A stretch of 64,000 nt of DNA from Salinibacter pepae (GTDB lineage Bacteria > Bacteroidota > Rhodothermia > Rhodothermales > Salinibacteraceae): the NCBI RefSeq assembly GCF_947077775.1, contig NZ_CAMTTE010000001.1, forward strand, positions 3,314,501 through 3,378,500, in the 5' to 3' direction. How positions within the stretch are numbered: the stretch's first letter is position 1; each line of letters opens with the position of its first letter. Positions 7,421-16,492 of this stretch are shown here, piece by piece. Position numbers and translations under genes: made by a program. The notes under the pieces were generated by a model. That model was not told the origin of the DNA and searched no databases. It saw only the letters and a list, made by a program, of their open reading frames with translations.

Positions 7421-9259
7421 ATGCCACATGCTCGTGCCTTCCTCGTCGGCCTCATCGGAATCTTCCTGGTGGGCTGTGCCGGGTCCTCGCAATCGGTGTC
7501 TCCGGACGCCTCGTCGGCCTCGTTTCCGGACGACTACCAGCGCGTAGTGGCGCCGTCCATTGAGGTCGCCGACACCGACGGCGCCCTCATTTCGAACCCG
7601 TTCTACGGCGGCTTCAACGCGCCGCGCCCGCAGTTTGTGGACATTGACGGGGACGAGGACTCGGATCTCTTTGTCCAGGAACGTCCCGGCCAGCTCGCGT
7701 TTTTCGAGCACGTCACCGAGGGGGACTCCTCGCGCCTCGTGTGGCGCACGGACCACTACCGGGACCTGCAAATCGGCGAATGGTACCGGTTTGCGGACCT
7801 TGACCAGGACGGGGTGCCCGATCTGCTCACGGAAGAGCCGTACAGCCATCTCCGCGCCTATCGGAACGTCGGCTCGGCCACGGCGCCGACGTTTGAGCTG
7901 TACGCCGACACGTTGCGGACCGTGGAGGGGGAGCCCATCTTCTCGGACCGTCAGAACATCCCGAACGTCACGGACCTTGGCTGCAACGGTCGGCTGGACC
8001 TCTTCCTGGGGCGGCTCGACGGGACCATCACCCGCTACGAGTCGGTCGACGGGACGGAAGGCATGCCCCAGTTCGCCCACGTGACGGACGAGTTTGAGGG
8101 CATTAGGATTGTCGGGGGGACGGGCCAGAAGGGGCCGTCGCTTCACGGGGCCAACACCCTCACCTTTGCGGACGTGGACGGCGACGGCGATTCCGACTTG
8201 TTCTGGGGCGACTTCTTCGAGCCTGGACTGCTCCTCATCGAGAACACGGGGACCTGCGGCAACCCCGTTCTCAGTGGACAGCCGGAGCGCTTTCCGTCGT
8301 CGAATCCGCTTTTGACCAGCGGGTACAACGCCCCCGCCTTTACCGACTGGTCCGGCAACGGACGCCCGGATTTGTTCGTGGGGGTCCTCGGGGGATCGAG
8401 CGGGTCCAACAGCAGTCTCGCGGACAACTTCTACTTCTACGAGCACACGGCGGACGGATATCAGCTCCGGACGCGCCAGTTTGCGGGGGGAATCGACGTG
8501 GGGAGCGAAAGCACCGTCGCCCTCGGGGACATTCAGGGAGACGGCCAGACCGACGTGCTCGTGGCAAACAAAATCGACCCGACCCAGGGCGAGACTTCTC
8601 TGGTGTACCCGCTGACCCCCACCGGTGACGACGGCCCCCCTCGCCTCCGGAAACGTTCGCCCCTGGACCTGCCGGACGCGTACCGTTACGCCCCGGCCCT
8701 CGCTGACCTGAACGGCGACGGGACCGACGACCTCATTCTCGGGACCTGGCAGGGCGCCCTCTCCTACCACGAGAACCAGGGCGACGGCACGTTTGACGCG
8801 GTCGATGGGGCCCTGGAAGGCCTGTCGGGCGGGAGCAACGTCGTGCCGGCCCTGGGAGACGTGACGGACAATGGCGCGCCGGACCTCGTGCTGGGCACTG
8901 CCAGCGGGACCCTCACGCTCCACCGCAACACGGGGGGGGAGGCGTCCCCGAATTTCGCCTCGGAGGGCGTCACGCTCGCAGAGCTGAACGGACGGGCCGC
9001 CCCCACGCTCCACGACGCGACCGGCGATGGGCGGTTGGACCTGCTGGTCGGGACGAAGACGGGGCTGGTCCTGCTTCGCAACCAGGGCGGCACCGATGGC
9101 TTGAAGTTCGGGCCGCCCACCTCAGTTAACCTCGACGGCATTCCCCGAAATGCTACGCCAGCCTGGGGGGACCTGGACGGGGATCGCAGAACGGACCTCG
9201 TCGTGGGGGGGAAGCGTGGCGGGCTTGTCCTCTTCCAGCCCTCGTCCGCCACGGAGTAG
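7421..9259 (+). CDS. FG-GAP/VCBS-repeat lipoprotein
   Basis: 612 residues from the ATG at 7421; the ATG at 7400 is also possible. The signal sequence ends in the lipobox LVGC, so the protein is probably lipid-anchored. About ten calcium-loop-like repeats can be read: DIDGDEDSDLF, DLDQDGVPDLL, DLGCNGRLDLF, DVDGDGDSDLF, DWSGNGRPDLF, DIQGDGQTDVL, DLNGDGTDDLI, DVTDNGAPDLVL, DATGDGRLDLLVG and DLDGDRRTDLVVG. This is the FG-GAP/VCBS propeller pattern, in which Asp/Asn at alternating positions bind Ca2+. Enzymatic activity is not indicated; a scaffold or ligand-binding role at the outer surface is likely. Confidence 0.87.
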   Translation: MPHARAFLVGLIGIFLVGCAGSSQSVSPDASSASFPDDYQRVVAPSIEVADTDGALISNPFYGGFNAPRPQFVDIDGDEDSDLFVQERPGQLAFFEHVTEGDSSRLVWRTDHYRDLQIGEWYRFADLDQDGVPDLLTEEPYSHLRAYRNVGSATAPTFELYADTLRTVEGEPIFSDRQNIPNVTDLGCNGRLDLFLGRLDGTITRYESVDGTEGMPQFAHVTDEFEGIRIVGGTGQKGPSLHGANTLTFADVDGDGDSDLFWGDFFEPGLLLIENTGTCGNPVLSGQPERFPSSNPLLTSGYNAPAFTDWSGNGRPDLFVGVLGGSSGSNSSLADNFYFYEHTADGYQLRTRQFAGGIDVGSESTVALGDIQGDGQTDVLVANKIDPTQGETSLVYPLTPTGDDGPPRLRKRSPLDLPDAYRYAPALADLNGDGTDDLILGTWQGALSYHENQGDGTFDAVDGALEGLSGGSNVVPALGDVTDNGAPDLVLGTASGTLTLHRNTGGEASPNFASEGVTLAELNGRAAPTLHDATGDGRLDLLVGTKTGLVLLRNQGGTDGLKFGPPTSVNLDGIPRNATPAWGDLDGDRRTDLVVGGKRGGLVLFQPSSATE

Positions 9260-9289
9260 AGGGACTTGGGGCGCTCGTGCCCGGGATCA

Positions 9290-9697
9290 TCACCACAGCC
9301 CCGTGAGCACATCCCCGAGCGAGGTCGACGAGGAGGTGCCGTCGTCCGGGGGGGACGCCCCTGCCTCGTCCAGTGCCTGATTCAAGGCGCGCAGGCCAGA
9401 GCGGAACTGATTCGTAAGCCGATCGCGCGTCTCCTCCGATAGGGCCTCGTACGCCCCGTCCCGAAGGGCCGTCAGGGCGCGGCGGTGGTGTTTCCGGGCC
9501 CGTTGCAGTTCCTCCTCGGGCCGGCCCTGCAACTGCTCGACCGCCTCCTCAAGACTCGATGCGGGACGGTCGAGAGGCAGCTTGGCGGGCGAAAACGAGC
9601 CCTCGGAATCGGGAGACGCCTCGTCAGACTGAGCGGACACCGTGGGGGCAAGCATATTGGAAAGAGCGCAGGCGATGGGCGACGTACCGACGGGCAT
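9290..9697 (-). CDS. Hypothetical exported protein, helical
   Basis: 135 residues on the minus strand, convergent with the FG-GAP gene. A moderately hydrophobic N-terminus with a possible cleavage site after TVSAQ is followed by an acidic linker and a predicted amphipathic helical stretch (SSLEEAVEQLQ through ALNQALDEAG), then an SSSTSLGD tail. I recognise no domain. Acidic composition and GC3 agree with neighbouring genes, and there is no competing frame on the plus strand, but no homology supports it, so it may not be expressed. Confidence 0.5.
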   Translation of the reverse strand: MPVGTSPIACALSNMLAPTVSAQSDEASPDSEGSFSPAKLPLDRPASSLEEAVEQLQGRPEEELQRARKHHRRALTALRDGAYEALSEETRDRLTNQFRSGLRALNQALDEAGASPPDDGTSSSTSLGDVLTGLW

Positions 9698-10000
9698 GCG
9701 AATTCGCGCCGGCCTGCTGACTTAGGCCGACACAGAATAGAAATAGGCATCCTTTAAATATGGAACCGCTTCCAAACTAGGAGTGCGCCCACATCTTTTT
9801 GTCAGAAACCGGTCAAGATTCAGCGACGAGTTCTGGAATGTACGGTACCTCTCCGTTGAACCGCCTGATAGAGCCCCCGACTGGACCGTGACGCGGACGA
9901 TGACGTCGGTGAAATTTCTGAAGGACCGGTCAAAACCCAACAGATGCGAGCGGATTCAATTCCTTTGTGACTCTTCTCTGCAAACAATCGCGATGCGGAC
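9698..10000. other. Intergenic region upstream of uvrB
   Basis: Divergent spacer of about 300 bases, AT-richer than the flanks. It contains two copies of ACCGGTCAA (9808-9816 and 9926-9934) and the string GTTCTGGAATGTACGGTACC beginning at 9830. No canonical LexA box of the CTGT-N8-ACAG or GAAC-N4-GTTC type is present. Confidence 0.4.
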
Positions 10001-12076
10001 ATGACGGAGGTCCTGAACGACCGGACGGATCAGTTTCAGCTCGAGTCGGACTTTGAGCCCATGGGCGACCAGCCGCAGGCGATCCGCGAGCTCGTGGACG
10101 GGGTTGGGCGGGGCGACGAGCACCAGACCCTGCTCGGGGCCACGGGGACGGGCAAGACCTTCACCGTGGCAAACGTGATCGAGGAGGTGAACAAGCCGAC
10201 CCTCGTCATGAGTCACAACAAAACCCTGGCGGCCCAGCTCTACGGGGAGCTGAAGCAGTTCTTCCCCGATAATGCTGTTGAGTATTTTATCTCGTACTAC
10301 GACTACTACCAGCCGGAGTCGTACATCGTCCCCAACGACACCTACATCGAGAAGGACGTGGCCATCAACGACCGCATCGAGCGGCTGCGGCTCCGGGCCA
10401 CGTCCGAACTCGTCAGCGGGCGGGACGACGTGATCGTGGTGGCGAGCGTGTCGTGCATCTACGGCCTCGGTTCGCCCGCGGAATTCCAGAAAGAGATCCT
10501 GCCGCTGGAGCGGGGCCTGGAGGTGGAGCGCAACGACCTGCTGCGCCGTTTCATCGACCTGTTCTACGAGCGCAACGACATCGAATTCACGCCCGGCACC
10601 TTTCGGGTCCGTGGGGACGTGGTGGACATCTTCCCGGCCTACCGCGAGGAGATCGCCCTTCGAATCGAGTTCTGGGGCGACGAGATCGACCGCCTGGCCC
10701 TGTTCGAGCCGGAGAGCGGGCGCGAACTGGAGGAGGTGAACCAGTTTACCCTGTACCCGGCGCAGATCTTCGTCACCCCGGACGATCGCCTGGAACGGGC
10801 CATCGAGGACATCAAGGAGGAGCTGCGCTGGCGGCTGGCGGTGCTGCGGGAGGAAGGCAAGATGGTGGAGGCCCAGCGCCTGGAGCAGCGCACCATGTTC
10901 GACCTTGAGATGATGCAGGAGGTCGGCTACTGCTCGGGCATTGAGAACTACTCGCGGCACCTGACCGGCCGCGAGCCGGGCGAGCGCCCCTACTGCCTGC
11001 TCGACTACTTCCCCGACGACTTCATGCTGGTGGTGGACGAGAGCCACGTCACGATCCCGCAGGTGCGGGCCATGTACAACGGCGACCGGCAGCGCAAGCT
11101 GAAGCTGGTGGAGCACGGCTTTCGCCTCCCGTCGGCCCTCGACAACCGCCCCCTCACGTTCGAGGAGTTCGAGGAGCTGACGCCGCAGACCATCTACATG
11201 AGCGCCACCCCGGCCGACTACGAGCTGGAGCAGAGTGGGGGCGTCTTCGTCGAACAGGTGGTGCGCCCCACCGGCATTCCCGACCCCGAGGTCGACGTCC
11301 GGCCGACCGGGAATCAGGTGGACGACCTGATGGAGGAGATTCGCAAACGCGCCGAGAAGGGCGAGCGCGTGCTCGTAACGACCCTTACGAAGCGGATGAC
11401 CGAGGACCTGGCCGACTACCTCGACAGCTACGGGGTGGACGTCCGCTGGATGCACTCCGACATCGACGCCCTCGAACGGGTGGACATCATTCGCGGGCTG
11501 CGCCTGGGGGAGTACGACGTGCTCGTGGGCGTGAATCTCCTGCGGGAGGGGCTGGACCTGCCGGAGGTATCGCTCGTGGCCATCCTCGACGCGGACCAGC
11601 AGGGCTTTCTGCGCTCGGAGACCTCGCTGATCCAGACGGCCGGCCGTGCCGCCCGCAACGTGAACGGGGAGGTGATTCTGTACGCCGACGAAATCACCGA
11701 CGCGATGCAGAAAATGATCGACGAGACCGAGCGGCGGCGCGAGCGGCAGCTTGAGTACAACGAGACACACGACGTAACGCCGGAACCGATCCGGAAGTCC
11801 CCCGACGAGATCAAGATGGGCACGGCGATCGCCGACGAGAAGAGCGAGGGAGAAGAGTCCGGCTCCCGGCACCACTACGGCAGCCCGGATCAGCTCTCCA
11901 GCGAGGTGGCCGACCCGGTGGTCGAGTACCTCTCGGAGGACCAGAAGGAGGACCTCGTCGACCAGATGCGAGAAGAAATGGAAGAGGCCGCCGAGAACCT
12001 CGAGTTTGAGCGGGCCGCCGAGCTCCGAGACAGCATCGAAGAGCTGGAGGAGGAGCTCGCCGAGAGCGGAGAGTAG
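10001..12076 (+). CDS. uvrB: Excinuclease ABC subunit UvrB
   Basis: 691 residues, normal UvrB length. UvrB is the damage-verifying helicase of nucleotide excision repair; it receives DNA from UvrA and recruits UvrC. Visible features are Walker [11 protein letters not shown] near residue 47, the beta-hairpin [13 protein letters not shown], the DEAD-like box VVDESHVT, the motif [24 protein letters not shown], and helicase motif VI region [11 protein letters not shown]-terminal UVR domain ([17 protein letters not shown]) is the UvrC/UvrA contact. Between the helicase core and UVR is an acidic linker typical of this proteome. The leader lacks a Shine-Dalgarno. A damage-inducible operator is possible but not identified. 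Confidence 0.98.
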   Translation: MTEVLNDRTDQFQLESDFEPMGDQPQAIRELVDGVGRGDEHQTLLGATGTGKTFTVANVIEEVNKPTLVMSHNKTLAAQLYGELKQFFPDNAVEYFISYYDYYQPESYIVPNDTYIEKDVAINDRIERLRLRATSELVSGRDDVIVVASVSCIYGLGSPAEFQKEILPLERGLEVERNDLLRRFIDLFYERNDIEFTPGTFRVRGDVVDIFPAYREEIALRIEFWGDEIDRLALFEPESGRELEEVNQFTLYPAQIFVTPDDRLERAIEDIKEELRWRLAVLREEGKMVEAQRLEQRTMFDLEMMQEVGYCSGIENYSRHLTGREPGERPYCLLDYFPDDFMLVVDESHVTIPQVRAMYNGDRQRKLKLVEHGFRLPSALDNRPLTFEEFEELTPQTIYMSATPADYELEQSGGVFVEQVVRPTGIPDPEVDVRPTGNQVDDLMEEIRKRAEKGERVLVTTLTKRMTEDLADYLDSYGVDVRWMHSDIDALERVDIIRGLRLGEYDVLVGVNLLREGLDLPEVSLVAILDADQQGFLRSETSLIQTAGRAARNVNGEVILYADEITDAMQKMIDETERRRERQLEYNETHDVTPEPIRKSPDEIKMGTAIADEKSEGEESGSRHHYGSPDQLSSEVADPVVEYLSEDQKEDLVDQMREEMEEAAENLEFERAAELRDSIEELEEELAESGE

Positions 12077-12152
12077 AATGTCGAGGCGGGGGAGCAGGGA
12101 GGGCAACGGCCGCTCGCTTCCGACCCCCCGCCGGGACCGTGGATGCAGCCTC

Positions 12153-13376
12153 TCAGCACGCTCCCTCTGAGGACGGGACTTGGGCCTCTGCGGGAGCGGG
12201 CGTGTCGTGCCCGCTCGCCGCCGCCTCGGCGCCTGCCGTGAGGGCCTGACTCAGGTCCGCCCGGAGGTCGTCGGTCGACTCGATGCCCACGGAGAGGCGG
12301 ATGAGCCCGTCGGTGATGCCCGCGTCCTCGCGCTGCTCGGGGGCCATGGAGGCGTGGCTCATGGTGGCGGGGTGCTCGATGAGCGACTCCACGCCGCCTA
12401 GCGATTCGGCAAGCGCAAAGACGTCGGTGGAGCGCAGCAGTTCGTTCACGTCGACCTGCTCCTCGTCCACGAAAAAAGAGACCATGCCGCCGTATCCGTT
12501 CTGCTGGGCGCGTGCGAGCTCGTGGCTGGGATGGGTGCGGAGGCCGGGGTAGCAGACGCGGTCCACCGCCGAGTGGTCGTCCAAGAAGTGGGCGAGGGCT
12601 CGGGCGTTGGTCTCGTGCTGGCGCAGGCGGACCGGCAGCGTCTTCGCCCCGCGCTGCACGAGCCAGCTGTCGAACGGGGCGGCGACGGTGCCGTGCGCGT
12701 TTGCGGTGAAGTCGAGTTGGTCGGCCAGAGCCTCCGTGCGGGCGATGATGGCGCCGCCCACCACGTCCGAGTGGCCGTTCAGGTACTTCGTCGTCGAGTA
12801 CACCACGAGGTCGGCCCCGTAGTCGAGGGGCCGCTGCAGGAGCGGGGAGAGGAACGTGTTGTCGACGATGAGGCGCAGGCCATGCGCGTCGGCAAACTCG
12901 GCGAGCGCCTCCAGATCGACGATGCGAAGGAGGGGATTAGAGGGCGTTTCCACCCAGAGGGCTTCCGTTTCGGGGCGCACGGCGTCCGCCAGCGCGTCGT
13001 GGTCGGACAGGTCCTCGTACGAGACCGAGAGCTTGCCCTGGTCGTCGAGGTGGGAGAAAAGGCGCTCCGTGCCGCCGTAACAGTCGTGGGCACAGATCAG
13101 GTGCGCATCGGCGCCGAAGAGCGAGGTGACCGTCGACACGGCGGCCATGCCCGTGGCACAGGCCACGGCGCCCGCCCCGCCGTCGAGCTCGGCGAGGGTC
13201 TCTTCCAGGGAGGCACGTGTCGGGTTGCCGCTGCGCGTGTAGTCGTAGCCTTTCGTCTCGCCGACGTCCTCGAACTGAAAGATTGCCGACTGATAGAGGG
13301 GCGGGACGACGCTGTTGTAGGAATCGTCGACGTCTTGGCCCGCCAGGGAGAGAATGGTTTCCGGGTCCAGGTCCAT
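12153..13376 (-). CDS. metB: Cystathionine gamma-synthase family PLP enzyme
   Basis: 407 residues. Member of the Cys/Met-metabolism PLP-dependent family; the likely reaction joins cysteine to an activated homoserine to form cystathionine, although a gamma-lyase or O-acylhomoserine sulfhydrylase cannot be separated by eye. Visible motifs are VVPPLYQSAIF, YDYTRSGNPTR (phosphate and PLP contacts), ACATGMAAVST, ETPSNPLLRIVD, VDNTFLSPLLQ and the PLP-lysine segment STTKYLNGHSDVVGG. The C-terminus carries SLGGVESLIEHPATMSH. A SAM-I riboswitch and terminator immediately upstream on the same strand support a methionine-biosynthetic role. The tail (about 30 residues, Ala/Pro/Glu-rich) is an extension beyond the family. 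Confidence 0.9.
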   Translation of the reverse strand: MDLDPETILSLAGQDVDDSYNSVVPPLYQSAIFQFEDVGETKGYDYTRSGNPTRASLEETLAELDGGAGAVACATGMAAVSTVTSLFGADAHLICAHDCYGGTERLFSHLDDQGKLSVSYEDLSDHDALADAVRPETEALWVETPSNPLLRIVDLEALAEFADAHGLRLIVDNTFLSPLLQRPLDYGADLVVYSTTKYLNGHSDVVGGAIIARTEALADQLDFTANAHGTVAAPFDSWLVQRGAKTLPVRLRQHETNARALAHFLDDHSAVDRVCYPGLRTHPSHELARAQQNGYGGMVSFFVDEEQVDVNELLRSTDVFALAESLGGVESLIEHPATMSHASMAPEQREDAGITDGLIRLSVGIESTDDLRADLSQALTAGAEAAASGHDTPAPAEAQVPSSEGAC

Positions 13377-13377
13377 A

Positions 13378-13426
13378 AGAAAAGTCGTCTCGGTGAGCAG
13401 AAGCGTGGAGCCTCACCAAGACGACA
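13378..13426 (-). terminator. Riboswitch-controlled intrinsic terminator of metB
   Basis: On the minus strand GTCGTCTTGGTGAG pairs along 14 positions (one G-U) with CTCACCGAGACGAC around a 14-base loop, followed directly by TTTTCTT and then the metB ATG. It is the expression platform of the SAM-I riboswitch. The U-tract abuts the start codon, leaving no room for a Shine-Dalgarno. Confidence 0.9.
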
Positions 13427-13469
13427 GAGGACGAGCCCTGGAACGCAGATGGCCGCGGCCGAAGCACTC

Positions 13470-13593
13470 CTCTCATCTGTCCCCAGAGGCGTTCGGGGCA
13501 GGAGTTGGCACCAGGACGATCGCTCCGATGGGCGAAGCGATCCGGTTGCCACGACGTCGACGGGCCTGTTCCCTCGGTCGTTCTTGATGAGAC
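13470..13593 (-). promoter_or_regulatory. SAM-I riboswitch (S box)
   Basis: Read on the minus strand: CTCATCAAGAACGACCGAGG, GAACAGGCCC, GTGGCAACC, a GC-rich P3 arm, GGTGCCAACTCCTGCCC and GGACAGATGAGAG. These are the S-box conserved blocks in the right order, with P1 formed by CTCATC and GATGAG. S-adenosylmethionine binding would favour the downstream terminator and shut off metB. Confidence 0.95.
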
Positions 13594-13599
13594 ACCATA

Positions 13600-13628
13600 A
13601 CTCTAAGGAACGGGAGGCGGGGTGTCAA
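13600..13628 (-). promoter_or_regulatory. Sigma-70-type promoter of the SAM-I/metB unit
   Basis: On the minus strand TTGACA (13628-13623) and TAGAGT (13605-13600) are exactly 17 bases apart. The predicted transcription start, about 7 bases downstream, falls near 13593, the first base of the riboswitch P1 stem. The agreement of spacing and position makes this the best promoter call in the window. Confidence 0.65.
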
Positions 13629-13771
13629 GAAGCCGATGCGTTGGGGCGCGTGGCCCTCGCTCGTTCTTCACGCACGGGCGACACGTCCCCGAAACTTTCG
13701 GGGGACAATGTCGTGCACCAATGTCGACGATGCTTCTTGACTGACTGAGCGAGTCCACCGACGGCCCCATT

Positions 13772-14026
13772 ATGCAAAACGACCTGCATCCTGAGTACAG
13801 CGAAGTCACCATCCAACTCGCGGACGGAACCGAGATGACGACCCGGTCCACCATGGAAACCGACTCGTACGAGACCGAGGTCGACTCGACAAACCACCCC
13901 TTTTACACCGGCCGCCGTCAGTTCGTCGACACGGCCGGCCGCGTCGAGAAGTTCAACCGCCGGTACGGGCTTACCGATGACGACGAGGGAGACGACGAAG
14001 AGACGGAAGACACCGCCGACGAGTAG
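13772..14026 (+). CDS. rpmE: 50S ribosomal protein bL31, cysteine-free
   Basis: 84 residues. bL31 bridges the central protuberance and the small subunit head. The family pattern is clear: DLHPEYSEVTIQ, TTRSTM, HPFYTGRRQFVDTAGRVEKFNRRYG. It contains no cysteine, so it is the zinc-independent (C-) form. A 15-residue acidic tail (DDDEGDDEETEDTADE) is an extension typical of the acidic proteome of salt-in halophiles. A GC-rich hairpin (GTCCCC at 13685-13690 with GGGGAC ending 13706) lies in its leader. The leader shows no Shine-Dalgarno. Confidence 0.93.
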   Translation: MQNDLHPEYSEVTIQLADGTEMTTRSTMETDSYETEVDSTNHPFYTGRRQFVDTAGRVEKFNRRYGLTDDDEGDDEETEDTADE

Positions 14027-14053
14027 GCCACGGGTCCCATTTCGAATGGCGAA

Positions 14054-14089
14054 GGTCACCTGCGCCCAGCGGGTGGCCTTTTCGTTTTT
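14054..14089 (+). terminator. Intrinsic terminator after rpmE
   Basis: GGTCACC at 14054-14060 pairs (one U-G) with GGTGGCC at 14072-14078, loop of 11 bases, followed by TTTTCGTTTTT. Confidence 0.85.
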
Positions 14090-14174
14090 CAGGGGAGAGC
14101 CTGTCGGAGGCCGGCGGTCGGAATCCAGGCATGCCCCCGCCCCTCGTTCCACCCACCCACCATTCTCCAGTCGT

Positions 14175-15560
14175 ATGAGCAGTGTCAACCCCGTCCCCCT
14201 CATCGCGGCCAAACGTGACGACGAGTCGCTGTCGAAGGCCGATCTCAGGGCCCTCGTGGACGGCTACACCGAAGGCACCGTCCCCGATTATCAGATGAGC
14301 GCGTTTTTGATGGCGGCGTACCTCAACGGGCTCTCCGCCGCGGAGGCGGCCGCCCTGACCGACGCGATGCTCCACTCGGGCACCCACATCGACCTCTCCT
14401 CGGTGCCGGGCACCAAGGTGGGCAAGCACTCGACGGGCGGGGTGGGCGACAAGGTGTCCCCGATTCTCGTGCCCCTCGTCGCCAGTTGCGGCGTGCCGGT
14501 GGCCAAGCTCAGCGGGCGCGGGCTCGGCCACACCGGCGGCACCATCGACAAGCTCGAATCCATTCCCGGCTTCGGTACGGACCTGGGCGTGGAGCGGTAT
14601 CGGCGGCAGGTGGAAGAGGTGGGCGGGGTCATTGCCGGGCAGACCGGGGCGGTGGCCCCCGCCGACAAGAAGATTTACGCGCTCCGCGACGTCACGGCCA
14701 CCGTCGACTCGATCCCGCTCATTGCCGCCTCGATCATGAGCAAGAAGCTCGCGGAGGGCAACGACGCCCTCGTGCTCGACGTGAAGTGCGGGCGCGGGGC
14801 CTTCATGAAGACGGACGCCGACGCGCGAACGCTGGCCGAGACGCTGGTTGCCATCGGGGCCGAGCACGACACGCCCGTCGTGGCGGTCATGACGAACATG
14901 GACGTGCCGCTGGGGCGGGCCGTGGGAAACTGGCCCGAGATTCGAGAGGCGATTGCCTGCCTGCAGGGGGAGCACGCCGACTCCGCCCTCATGGAAATTG
15001 TCCGCGGCCTGGCCGGCGAGATGATTGTTCTGGGCGGCGCCGCGGAGACGCCGGCGGAGGGCCGGGAGAGGGCCCGCGCGGCCATCGCGAGCGGGGCGGC
15101 GCTGGATCAGTTCCGGTCCCTCGTTGAGGCACAGGGAGGAGACCCAATGGTCCTCGACGATCCGGACGGGCGGCCTGACAGTGCATCGGTGGCCGAAGTA
15201 ACCGCGCCGCCCGAGGCGGGGGGCTACGTCGCGGATCTCGACGCCCTGTCGATCGGACAGGCCGCCGTAAGGCTCGGGGCCGGACGCCAGACGAAAGAGG
15301 CGTCGGTCGACCCGATCGCCGGCCTGAGCCGGCTCAAGAAGCCGGGAGATCCGGTCGACGACGGGGACGTGCTCGCCCGGCTCCACGCCGGCGGAACGCC
15401 CGACCTGGAGGCCGTTCGGGCCGCCGTGCGTAGCGCGTACACCTTCTCCGACACACCTCCGTCCGCCGCCCCGGCCCTGCAGGCCCGCTACGACGCCGAG
15501 GGCTGGACCCGTCTGTCGGAGGGCGCCGCGGAATCGGAGGGCGCCGCGGAAGAGGTGTAA
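14175..15560 (+). CDS. deoA: Thymidine/pyrimidine-nucleoside phosphorylase
   Basis: 461 residues from the ATG at 14175; upstream in-frame codons back to 13977 run through the rpmE terminator and are not credible as coding. The enzyme cleaves thymidine or other pyrimidine nucleosides with phosphate, in nucleoside salvage. Motifs: KHSTGGVGDKVS (phosphate-binding), SGRGLGHTGGTIDKLESIPG (family signature), IAASIMSKKLAEG and LDVKCGRGAFM. The C-terminal domain (from about residue 345) carries RLGAGRQTKE and DPIAGLSRLKKPGD. Whether it is thymidine-specific or broad (Pdp) cannot be judged by eye. Confidence 0.95.
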   Translation: MSSVNPVPLIAAKRDDESLSKADLRALVDGYTEGTVPDYQMSAFLMAAYLNGLSAAEAAALTDAMLHSGTHIDLSSVPGTKVGKHSTGGVGDKVSPILVPLVASCGVPVAKLSGRGLGHTGGTIDKLESIPGFGTDLGVERYRRQVEEVGGVIAGQTGAVAPADKKIYALRDVTATVDSIPLIAASIMSKKLAEGNDALVLDVKCGRGAFMKTDADARTLAETLVAIGAEHDTPVVAVMTNMDVPLGRAVGNWPEIREAIACLQGEHADSALMEIVRGLAGEMIVLGGAAETPAEGRERARAAIASGAALDQFRSLVEAQGGDPMVLDDPDGRPDSASVAEVTAPPEAGGYVADLDALSIGQAAVRLGAGRQTKEASVDPIAGLSRLKKPGDPVDDGDVLARLHAGGTPDLEAVRAAVRSAYTFSDTPPSAAPALQARYDAEGWTRLSEGAAESEGAAEEV

Positions 15561-15627
15561 CAATCCACTTCCGTGCAAAGTATATGAACTGCACATTCGC
15601 CGATCCTTCGATACCGCTCCCCGTGCC

Positions 15628-16416
15628 ATGTCTATCTGGTCCCGATTCAAGCGTGCAGTAAAGTCGCTCTTCGGCGGCGCCGTCTCGGCGATGGAGGATC
15701 CGCGGACGATTCTCGAACAAAACATCCGGGAGCTCAACGATCAGGTCCCGGAGATGAACGAGAACATCGCCACGGTGAAGGCGAACAAGATCATGCTCGA
15801 GAAGGAGGTCAAGAAGACAAGAGACCGGGTCGAGCAGCTTTCCAACCGCATCAAGACCGCCCTCAAGTCCGACCGCGAAGACATTGCCAAAAAGTACGCG
15901 AAGCGGCTGGAGGACCAGAAGGAAAGCCTCGAGCGGACGGAGGAACAGCTCACGGGCGCCGAGCGGGCCTACGAGAAAGCCCTTAAGGTCAAAAAGGCCT
16001 TCATGCGCGAGAAGGAGCAGAAAATTCAGGAGGCGAAGGATGCCCTCCGCCAGCACGAGCGGGCGCAGTGGCAGGCCGAGATTGCCGACACGATGGAGCA
16101 GTTTGAGGTGTCGGGGCTGGACCAGACCCACGACGAGATGGTGCGGCGCCTGGATGAGGAATCCGCCAAGAACGAGGCCCGGATGGAGATGGCCCTCGAT
16201 TCGGTGGACACCGAGGCCCTCCAGATTGAGGAAGACGCCGAGGAGCTGCGGGCCCAGCAGGTCGTCGACGAGTTCAAGGCCGACATGGGCATGGTCGAGG
16301 AGGAGGAGTCGCTGGACTCGGAGTCCGTGGAGGAAGAGACGATCGACCTGCCCGAGGACGAAGAACTTGAGGAGCCGTCGAAGACCATCGGCAAGCAGCG
16401 CAACAAGTCGGAGTAG
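15628..16416 (+). CDS. pspA: PspA/IM30 family membrane-stress protein
   Basis: 262 residues. PspA/IM30 proteins are ESCRT-III-like coiled coils that polymerise on the inner membrane and protect it under stress. The N-terminal amphipathic helix (MSIWSRFKRAVKSLFGG) and the segment AMEDPRTILEQNIREL are diagnostic, followed by nearly continuous charged helix to about residue 220. The C-terminal 40 residues are acidic and end with KTIGKQRNKSE; a KTIG motif also ends the next gene. No pspF, pspB or pspC is nearby. First gene of a three-gene run with spacings of 76 and 36 bases. Confidence 0.92.
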   Translation: MSIWSRFKRAVKSLFGGAVSAMEDPRTILEQNIRELNDQVPEMNENIATVKANKIMLEKEVKKTRDRVEQLSNRIKTALKSDREDIAKKYAKRLEDQKESLERTEEQLTGAERAYEKALKVKKAFMREKEQKIQEAKDALRQHERAQWQAEIADTMEQFEVSGLDQTHDEMVRRLDEESAKNEARMEMALDSVDTEALQIEEDAEELRAQQVVDEFKADMGMVEEEESLDSESVEEETIDLPEDEELEEPSKTIGKQRNKSE

Positions 16417-16492
16417 TTCGGTTTCGGGCGATTGCTGATTGACAAGTCTGAACGCCCCGACCCAGCGCGCACAACCCGCCCTCGACCTAGCC

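Noticed and set aside
9485-9757. A plus-strand open frame across the hypothetical exported gene
   Set aside because: Basic, low-complexity translation unlike the acidic proteome; the minus-strand frame fits better.
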